A DNA stretch of 6,476 nt from JBBTUF01 sp038063855 (lineage in GTDB: Bacteria; Patescibacteriota; Minisyncoccia; Ryanbacterales; GWA2-47-10b): NCBI GenBank assembly GCA_038063855.1, contig JBBTUF010000004.1, positions 1 through 6,476 of the forward strand, written 5' to 3'. Position numbers and translations under genes: made by a program. Under the pieces are notes generated by a model. The model worked only from the letters and a program-made list of their open reading frames with translations. It was not told the DNA's origin and did no database searches. Shown here piece by piece: positions 1-4,408 of the stretch (the first letter of the stretch is position 1; each line of letters starts with the position of its first letter).

Positions 1-240
1 TGTTTTCAAATATCGGATAACGGTTATGGTATAACAATTCATCAACGCTATAAAATATTTACGAATCTTTTTCGAGTCGATAACATACGACGCTATGATA
101 CCGAGGGTAATGGGTTGGGGTTGTATATTGTAAAATCTGTTCTTGAGAAATTTGGTAGTGAGATTTGGTTTGAATCGAAAGAAAACGAAGGAACAACATT
201 TTTTGTTTCTATCCCTCTTGATCGAGTGCGCGTGCCATAG
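1..240 (+). CDS. Sensor histidine kinase, C-terminal HATPase fragment (5' partial)
   Basis: This is the last 79 codons of an open frame that enters from the left edge and stops at TAG. It carries the ATP-binding (HATPase_c) half of a two-component histidine kinase. The G1 box is D-N-G-Y-G-I at fragment residues 6-11, an F-box-like stretch follows around F20-F24, the G2 box is G-N-G-L-G-L at 36-41, and a G3-like E-G-T-T-F-F segment lies at 63-68. The end of the protein follows about ten residues later, which is normal for this family. The phosphoacceptor histidine, dimerisation helix and sensor region lie outside the window, so the signal sensed is unknown. No response regulator is seen downstream; the next gene is a sugar kinase with its own promoter-like sequence. 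The ATPase assignment is firm; the sensor type is unknown. Confidence 0.93.
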   Translation, partial: CFQISDNGYGITIHQRYKIFTNLFRVDNIRRYDTEGNGLGLYIVKSVLEKFGSEIWFESKENEGTTFFVSIPLDRVRVP

Positions 241-242
241 AT

Positions 243-272
243 TTGGAAGATTTAGTAGTCCTCTGATAGAAT
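243..272 (+). promoter_or_regulatory. Putative extended -10 promoter for the ROK/HAD pair
   Basis: A TTGGAA element at 243-248 and an extended -10, TGaTAGAAT (TG at 264-265, hexamer 267-272, one mismatch to TATAAT), are 18 bp apart. A start site about seven bases beyond the hexamer would fall on or beside the ATG at 279. The transcript would then be leaderless, which fits the absence of any Shine-Dalgarno sequence. The element was read by eye from the sequence. Confidence 0.45.
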
Positions 273-278
273 TGTATT

Positions 279-1082
279 ATGTATATTTTGTTTGATATTG
301 GGGGGACGAGTATGCGAATTGCTTCTTCGCGTGATGGAAAAGCGCTTGCTGGCGATCCAATTATTATTCCTACACCTCAACGCTTTGACGATGGGATTGT
401 TCGTTTTACTGAAATTGTGAGGACGCTTCTTGATGGGGAGAAGTGTGATGCAGCCGCTGGTGGCATTGCGGGACCTTTTGATGAAGAAAAAAAATATTTA
501 GTTCGTGCTCCACATATTCCTGATTGGGCGAACAAGCCCATTGCACAAAAATTTTCAGAAGCGCTTGGTGGTGCGCAAGTTTATTTTGAAAACGATGCCG
601 CACTCGCTGCACTTGCAGAGGCACAACGTGGCGCGGGAAAAGATCACAAAATTGTCGCGTATATAACTATTGGTACTGGTGTTGGTGGCGCGCGCGTTGT
701 TGCGGGGCGCATTGACCAAAATGCTCATGGGTTTGAGCCGGGGCATCAAATTATTGAAGGTTCACATACGCGACTCGAAAATTTTATAGGAGGAAAGGCG
801 ATTGAGGCGCGTTTTCATAGGCTACCGTCTGAGATCAGTGATGAGAATGTTTGGGATGAAGTTGCAGAAAAACTTTCATTTGGTTTAGTAAATACAATGT
901 TACATTGGTCGCCCCACATTGTAGTGCTGGGTGGCGCGATCTCGCGAAAAATTCCGATTGATAAAGTTCAAAACAGCGTGCAAGAGCTTTTGACGATATT
1001 TGCGGGCGTGCCCCCAATTGTATTGTCGCAATTTGGTGATACGAGTGGGCTGGAGGGCGCGCGTATGATATTGCCGACATGA
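279..1082 (+). CDS. ROK-family sugar kinase (glucokinase-like), zinc loop absent
   Basis: ROK proteins of this kind transfer phosphate from ATP to a hexose or amino sugar in the cytoplasm; the substrate cannot be read here. The 267-residue protein starts with the phosphate-1 motif D-I-G-G-T (6-10). It has the E-N-D catalytic motif at 104-106 (D106 the expected base), I-G-T-G-V-G-G at 131-137, the sugar-contacting E-P-G-H at 153-156, and an adenosine-side V-V-L-G-G-A at 215-220. All catalytic landmarks are present, so it is probably active. The usual zinc loop C-x-C-G-x2-G-C after the G-H motif is missing and the chain there is about eight residues shorter than usual. The protein is also short next to typical 290-320 residue members. 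The ATG is not preceded by a ribosome binding site. The 3' end overlaps the HAD gene by ATGA, suggesting a sugar kinase/phosphatase pair. Confidence 0.88.
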   Translation: MYILFDIGGTSMRIASSRDGKALAGDPIIIPTPQRFDDGIVRFTEIVRTLLDGEKCDAAAGGIAGPFDEEKKYLVRAPHIPDWANKPIAQKFSEALGGAQVYFENDAALAALAEAQRGAGKDHKIVAYITIGTGVGGARVVAGRIDQNAHGFEPGHQIIEGSHTRLENFIGGKAIEARFHRLPSEISDENVWDEVAEKLSFGLVNTMLHWSPHIVVLGGAISRKIPIDKVQNSVQELLTIFAGVPPIVLSQFGDTSGLEGARMILPT

Positions 1083-1108
1083 AAAAAATAGTAGTTTTTT
1101 TTGATGTC
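1076..1108 (+). other. Inverted repeat over the ROK stop / HAD start
   Basis: GACAT (1076-1080) pairs with ATGTC (1104-1108), and A7 (1082-1088) pairs with T7 (1096-1102). There is one G/G mismatch and a 7-nt loop. The HAD start codon lies in the left arm. The sequence also encodes the conserved N-terminus of the HAD protein (Lys-Lys, Phe-Phe, Asp-Val), so the symmetry may be a by-product of coding. Confidence 0.4.
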
Positions 1109-1729
1109 GATGGCACGTTGATCCGCGGTAACATAAATACCGCGATTTTGTTGTACCTGTTCCGAAAAGGAGAACTTTCTGTTTGTATGCTTTTTCGTTC
1201 AGTATTTTGGTATACAGCGTGGCATATAGGTCTTACAAACGATGTTGAACGTATTGCACAAAAAGGAGCGAAGGAATTATCTGGTATTTCAGTACAACGT
1301 TTGGAAAAGTTAATAGATGAAGCGTTTCGACAAGAAGTGGTTAAAAGAATTTATCAAGAAGCAGTTGCTATTATTAAGAATCATTGGGCAGAGAATCATG
1401 AAGTTATTTTGCTTTCAAGCTCTTTTGAACCGTTCATAAAGAAACTAGCAACACATCTTGGTATTCCTGAAGTTATCGCCACCAAGCTCGAGGTTGTAGA
1501 CGGCAAGTACACAGGTCAAATTGATGGCGATGTTGTATGGGGCAATAAACGAAAAATTGTTGAAGCATTTTACCAAGAACATAACCCCGATGAAATGTAT
1601 GCCTATTCCGATCAATTTCAAGATGCCGCGCTACTGGAACGAGTTACATATCCTTTTGCAGTTAACCCTGATTTTCGGCTTGGTCGATATGCGCGAGCAA
1701 AAGGGTGGAAGATTTTAAAATTTTCTTGA
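1079..1729 (+). CDS. HAD superfamily subfamily IB hydrolase (phosphatase, SerB-like fold)
   Basis: A 216-residue cytoplasmic phosphohydrolase of HAD subfamily IB. Motif I is D-V-D-G-T-L at 9-14 (nucleophile D9, acid/base D11). Motif II is the serine group at 113-115. Motif III is probably K157 in W-G-N-K. Motif IV is the D-x3-D pair D178/D182, where many relatives read S-D-S-x2-D. The tail A-V-N-P-D-F-R-L followed by A-R-A-K-G-W resembles the HAD-IB-hyp1 group, whose members are annotated as phosphoserine-phosphatase-like. The helical cap between motifs I and II (about 20-100) is rich in hydrophobic and aromatic residues around 33-50. The substrate is unknown; the overlap with the ROK kinase makes a sugar phosphate or another small phosphomonoester plausible, but this is inference. 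No Shine-Dalgarno sequence is near the ATG, so translation is probably coupled to the upstream gene. Confidence 0.88.
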   Translation: MKKIVVFFDVDGTLIRGNINTAILLYLFRKGELSVCMLFRSVFWYTAWHIGLTNDVERIAQKGAKELSGISVQRLEKLIDEAFRQEVVKRIYQEAVAIIKNHWAENHEVILLSSSFEPFIKKLATHLGIPEVIATKLEVVDGKYTGQIDGDVVWGNKRKIVEAFYQEHNPDEMYAYSDQFQDAALLERVTYPFAVNPDFRLGRYARAKGWKILKFS

Positions 1730-1752
1730 TTGTTGTATACTTGCAATATAAT
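1726..1752 (+). promoter_or_regulatory. Putative promoter for the hypothetical gene and dut
   Basis: A perfect TATAAT lies at 1747-1752, with TTGATT (4 of 6 to the -35 consensus) at 1726-1731 and a short 15-bp spacer. A second -10-like TATACT lies at 1736-1741, from which transcription would begin about six bases before the ATG at 1754. Which hexamer is used cannot be decided by eye. No Shine-Dalgarno sequence is present. Confidence 0.4.
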
Positions 1753-1753
1753 T

Positions 1754-2110
1754 ATGGAACAATTTCAACCAGGTAATATCGAAAAACTCCCCGTAGAATC
1801 TCGCGAAGCCGTTCGAAAAAAAATTGAGGCATTGCATTCTGAATTTGGAGACTCTTTTTCTGTAGAAGAAACGCCGGATGAATATATTATAACGCAGGGC
1901 GAACGAAAAACACACATCATAAAGCATCCAAAAATTTTGCATACGTCTGATTTACCATCAGAAGAGATTGATGTGCATGATGCGTGGCTACTCGCGGATG
2001 TTATCGAGGCGCAAATTCGTTTCCCCGAATTGGAGACCAGTGGCCAGCAGATGAAAGCATTAGAGGCGCGAACCCACACTCCAAATGAAAATAAAAATTC
2101 GCCGGATTGA
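1754..2110 (+). CDS. Hypothetical protein, 118 residues, overlapping dut
   Basis: I do not recognise this protein. It is acidic, has no cysteine, no signal peptide and no membrane segment, and is probably a small soluble cytoplasmic protein. Residues 14-30 look helical (charged, R-K-K-I-E-A-L), 43-58 look like two strands separated by a Q-G-E-R turn, and 74-88 look like an amphipathic helix containing the only tryptophan (W78). The tail from about 105 is polar and probably disordered. I chose the ATG at 1754 rather than an in-frame TTG at 1730, because the earlier start would put the promoter hexamers inside the gene. The 3' end overlaps dut by 26 nt in another frame, so the two are probably co-transcribed. 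That the frame is real is supported by its promoter-like start and by its filling the gap between HAD and dut. Confidence 0.72.
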   Translation: MEQFQPGNIEKLPVESREAVRKKIEALHSEFGDSFSVEETPDEYIITQGERKTHIIKHPKILHTSDLPSEEIDVHDAWLLADVIEAQIRFPELETSGQQMKALEARTHTPNENKNSPD

Positions 2111-2513
2111 TTCATCGCTGCCGTTACCAAAGTATCATACCGAAGGCGCGGCAGGGTTTGATTTTTACTGTCGCGAAACAGTTGTTGTTGAACCAAAATC
2201 AATCTTTCGCATACCCCTCAACGTTGCTATTCAAATACCTGACGGTCATATGATTTTGCTTGCCGCTCGTTCTTCTACTTCAAAGCGCGGGCTTATGATG
2301 GCAAATGGAGTCGGTATCATGGATCGTGATTATGCGGGCAATACCGACGAATACCATGCCGTTGTATATAACTATACCAACGAGCCGGTTGAGGTGGCAC
2401 GCGGTGACCGCATTGCGCAGGGTATTGTATTGCGTTCCGACCAAATTGAATGGATAGAAGTAGAAGATTTGGGTGCTCCAGACCGAGGAGGTTTTGGTAC
2501 AACGGGTCTCTAG
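2085..2513 (+). CDS. dut: dUTP diphosphatase (dUTPase), trimeric type
   Basis: This enzyme hydrolyses dUTP to dUMP and pyrophosphate, keeping uracil out of DNA and supplying dUMP for dTMP synthesis. All five motifs of the trimeric dUTPase family are in order: A-G-F-D at 23-26, R-S-S at 62-64, G-I-M-D-R-D-Y at 77-83 (D80 catalytic, Y83 the expected uracil-side residue), R-G-D-R-I-A-Q at 106-112, and the C-terminal arm R-G-G-F-G-T-T-G at 134-141. The length of 142 is typical. Motif 3 continues as A-G-N-T-D-E-Y, longer and more acidic than the common R-G-E. The alternative is a dCTP deaminase relative, but the R-G-G-F-G-x-T-G arm favours dUTPase. The start lies inside the preceding gene and has no Shine-Dalgarno sequence, suggesting translational coupling. 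Confidence 0.95.
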   Translation: MKIKIRRIDSSLPLPKYHTEGAAGFDFYCRETVVVEPKSIFRIPLNVAIQIPDGHMILLAARSSTSKRGLMMANGVGIMDRDYAGNTDEYHAVVYNYTNEPVEVARGDRIAQGIVLRSDQIEWIEVEDLGAPDRGGFGTTGL

Positions 2514-2540
2514 TATTTCGTTTTTTTTTGGTTTACAGTA

Positions 2541-2570
2541 TTGACAGCGTTAAGGTTGATCTGCGATTAT
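2541..2570 (+). promoter_or_regulatory. Promoter upstream of the cupredoxin gene
   Basis: A perfect -35 TTGACA lies at 2541-2546. It is followed after 18 bp by an extended -10, TGcGATTAT (TG at 2562-2563, hexamer 2565-2570, 4 of 6 to consensus). Transcription would begin near 2577, giving an untranslated leader of about 23 nt. It is the best -35 element in the window. A TATAAC at 2592-2597 directly before the ATG is an alternative -10 but lacks a good -35. Confidence 0.5.
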
Positions 2571-2573
2571 AGC

Positions 2574-2588
2574 AAGACTAGGAGTCTT
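2574..2588 (+). promoter_or_regulatory. Perfect dyad AAGACT-AGG-AGTCTT in the cupredoxin leader
   Basis: Six-base arms with a 3-base centre fall at the predicted transcription start and cover the only AGGAG (2580-2584) found close to a start codon in this window. That AGGAG is 15 nt from the ATG, too far for a usual ribosome binding site. The dyad could be an operator half-site pair or a small 5' hairpin. No regulator gene is seen. Confidence 0.4.
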
Positions 2589-2599
2589 ATTTATAACCT

Positions 2600-3061
2600 A
2601 TGAAGAAATTTATTATCGGAGTTGTTATTGTTGGTCTTGTTGGATTTGGTGCGTATTTTATTTTAAAAACGCCGGCGAAAGCACCTGGCACTCAAAACAC
2701 AAATATAACGCCACCACCAACTGATGGCGGAGTAATACCTCAAGGCGAGACGGTAACCATTTCCATGACTGATACTGGATATTCTCCAGCGACACTTAAT
2801 ATGAAAATGGGGACTACGGTTATTTTTAAGAATGATGGTGAAAATGAGCATTGGCCAGCATCAGCCATGCATCCAACCCATACAGTATATCCTGGATCAA
2901 ATATCGAAAAATGTAACACGCCAGACGAATCAAAGATTTTTGATGCATGTCGTGGTATTTCAAAAGGTTCTTCGTGGTCGTTCCAATTCAACAACAAGGG
3001 CATATGGAGATACCACGATCATCTCTATCCAAAATTGTTTGGCTCAATCACAGTTGAGTAG
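2600..3061 (+). CDS. Membrane-anchored cupredoxin-like protein with altered metal ligands
   Basis: The 153-residue protein starts with a Lys-Lys N-terminus and a hydrophobic segment at about 4-22. There is no lipobox cysteine and no clear cleavage site, so it is probably anchored and faces outward. A Pro/Thr-rich linker (23-50) leads to a cupredoxin-like domain (about 51-153): strand V-T-I-S-M at 52-56, Y-S-P-A-T-L at 61-66, F-K-N-D-G at 76-80, and the end Y-H-D-H-L-Y-P-K-L-F-G (138-148) followed by S-I-T-V. In plastocyanin-like proteins that end reads Y-x-C-x2-H-x3-M-x-G; here Cys, His and Met align with Asp140, Tyr143 and Leu146. His84, 91, 94, 139 and 141 remain, and Cys105/Cys117 could form a disulfide. 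A classical blue-copper electron carrier is therefore unlikely. Metal binding through the histidines is plausible but inferred. It stands alone between a promoter and a terminator. Confidence 0.82.
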   Translation: MKKFIIGVVIVGLVGFGAYFILKTPAKAPGTQNTNITPPPTDGGVIPQGETVTISMTDTGYSPATLNMKMGTTVIFKNDGENEHWPASAMHPTHTVYPGSNIEKCNTPDESKIFDACRGISKGSSWSFQFNNKGIWRYHDHLYPKLFGSITVE

Positions 3062-3074
3062 GGCCAAATTATAA

Positions 3075-3108
3075 AACAAAAAACTCCGCATAAGCTGAGT
3101 TTTTTGTT
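3075..3108 (+). terminator. Intrinsic terminator, bidirectional, after the cupredoxin gene
   Basis: A perfect 12-bp inverted repeat (AACAAAAAACTC at 3075-3086, its complement at 3097-3108) encloses a C/T mismatch, two further G-C pairs and an ATAA loop (3090-3093). The right arm includes six T residues and the left arm six A residues, so the hairpin could stop transcription in both directions. It begins 13 nt after the cupredoxin stop codon. Confidence 0.88.
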
Positions 3109-3134
3109 GGCGAAATGCAAAAAATCAGTATACT
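3107..3134 (+). promoter_or_regulatory. Putative serS promoter
   Basis: TTGGCG (3107-3112) and TATACT (3129-3134, one mismatch to TATAAT) are 16 bp apart. The predicted start, near 3141-3143, coincides with the chosen serS ATG, so the message would be leaderless. The -35 element overlaps the last bases of the upstream terminator. Confidence 0.45.
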
Positions 3135-3142
3135 ATATGAAT

Positions 3143-4408
3143 ATGTTGGATATTAAGTTTATTCGAGAAAATCCTGAGCTGGTCAATGCGGCGGCACGCA
3201 AAAAACACCTTCAATTTAATGTCGAGGAACTCATTAAACTTGACGACACGCGCCGCGCAAAGATATCAGAGGTTGAAGCCATGCGCGCTGAAGCAAATGC
3301 TGTCGCAGACGCAGTGCCAAAAATCACGAATGAAGCCGACAGGCAGCGTGCGATCGAGGGCATGCGTGCATTCAAAATAAAATTAGGTGAAAAGGAAAAA
3401 GAGCAAGCAATTATAGACGAGAAATATCGCACTTTAATGTTTGAGGTGCCTAATATTCCGGATCCATCAGTACCTGAAGGCGCGTCTGATGCTGAAAATC
3501 AAGAGATTCGCCAGTGGGGCACAAAACCCGAGTTTTCGTTTGAACCAAAAGATCATATCACGATTTTAAAAGATTTAGATCTTGCTGATTTTGAGCGAGG
3601 TACACGTGTAGCAGGATTTCGTGGGTATGTTTTAAAGCGAGAGGCAGTGCTTCTTTCCGTGGCGTTGTGGCAGTTTGCGATGGATTATTTATCGAAGAAA
3701 GGTTTTACTCCACTCATCGTTCCATCGCTTGCACGGGAAGAAAATTTTTATGGTACGGGATATTTTCCTCAAGGTAAAGAGGATATATTTCGTACGCAAG
3801 ATGATTTAGCACTTGTTGGTACCGGTGAGGTCTCAACCATGGGAATGTTTGCAGGTGAAATGTTGCGCATTGAAGATTTACCCATGAAATTTGTAGCACT
3901 TTCACCATGTTATCGTCGAGAAATTGGTGCACATGGAAAAGATACAAAAGGATTGTATCGCGTTCATGAATTTATGAAAGTTGAACAGGTTGTCTTGTGT
4001 CGGGCAGATCATGTGGAATCAGTACGTCTTCACGAAGAGATTACTGCGAATGCAGAAGAAATTATGCAGGCACTTGGGATTGCGTATCGCGTAGTTGCCA
4101 ATTGCGGTGGAGACCTTGGTCAAGGCCAAGTAAAGAAATATGATATTGAGGCGTGGCTTCCTTCACAAAATAAGTTTGGAGAGACACATTCAGCTTCCTA
4201 TTTCCATGATTTTCAAACGAGAAGGCTTAATATTCGATACAAAGATAACGAAGGGGCGATTCGCTTTGCTCACTCGCTTAATAGTACTGCAATTCCTACA
4301 CCGCGCTCGCTTATTGCTCTTCTTGAACAAAATCAGCGAAGCGATGGTTCAATAAATATCCCCGAACCTCTCAGACCTTTTATGGGACTTAATGAAATAC
4401 GACGCTAA
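3143..4408 (+). CDS. serS: Seryl-tRNA synthetase
   Basis: A class II enzyme that charges tRNA-Ser with serine in two ATP-dependent steps. From the ATG at 3143 the protein is 421 residues, normal for bacterial SerRS. It opens with the family's M-L-D-I-K-F-I-R-E-N-P, followed by a charged two-helix coiled-coil arm (about 28-100) that grips the long variable arm of tRNA-Ser. The catalytic core has the serine-site T-G-E at 227-229, motif 2 from S-P-C-Y-R-R-E (254-260) through G-L-Y-R-V-H-E-F to K-V-E (281), and a motif 3 ending in T-P-R (386-388). In motif 3 the common N-G-S-G-L-A-x-G-R is replaced by N-S-T-A-I-P-T-P-R; the ATP-binding arginine is retained. An in-frame ATG at 3137 would add two residues; a TTG at 3104 lies in the terminator and was rejected. 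The stop overlaps the ftsQ start (TAATG). Confidence 0.96.
   Translation: MLDIKFIRENPELVNAAARKKHLQFNVEELIKLDDTRRAKISEVEAMRAEANAVADAVPKITNEADRQRAIEGMRAFKIKLGEKEKEQAIIDEKYRTLMFEVPNIPDPSVPEGASDAENQEIRQWGTKPEFSFEPKDHITILKDLDLADFERGTRVAGFRGYVLKREAVLLSVALWQFAMDYLSKKGFTPLIVPSLAREENFYGTGYFPQGKEDIFRTQDDLALVGTGEVSTMGMFAGEMLRIEDLPMKFVALSPCYRREIGAHGKDTKGLYRVHEFMKVEQVVLCRADHVESVRLHEEITANAEEIMQALGIAYRVVANCGGDLGQGQVKKYDIEAWLPSQNKFGETHSASYFHDFQTRRLNIRYKDNEGAIRFAHSLNSTAIPTPRSLIALLEQNQRSDGSINIPEPLRPFMGLNEIRR

Noticed and set aside
835..1134. 99-codon minus-strand open frame across the ROK/HAD junction
   Set aside because: Antisense to two well-supported enzymes, with no motif and no start signals.
1730..1753. 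TTG start for the hypothetical gene that adds 8 residues
   Set aside because: It overlaps the TATACT and TATAAT hexamers and has no ribosome binding site; the ATG at 1754 is better.
1765..2202. 145-codon minus-strand open frame
   Set aside because: It is antisense to the hypothetical gene and dut, is rich in Ser/Cys, has no recognisable motif, and dut is certain here.
2480..2529. Terminator after dut (nine T residues at 2521-2529)
   Set aside because: No convincing stem precedes the T run; only AGACC/GGTCT with a loop of about 20 nt could be found. The T run is real but the terminator is not supported.
3104..3142. TTG start for serS that adds 13 residues
   Set aside because: The TTG lies inside the terminator hairpin's right arm and the extra residues do not match the family's M-L-D-I-K-F start; the promoter would also fall inside the gene.
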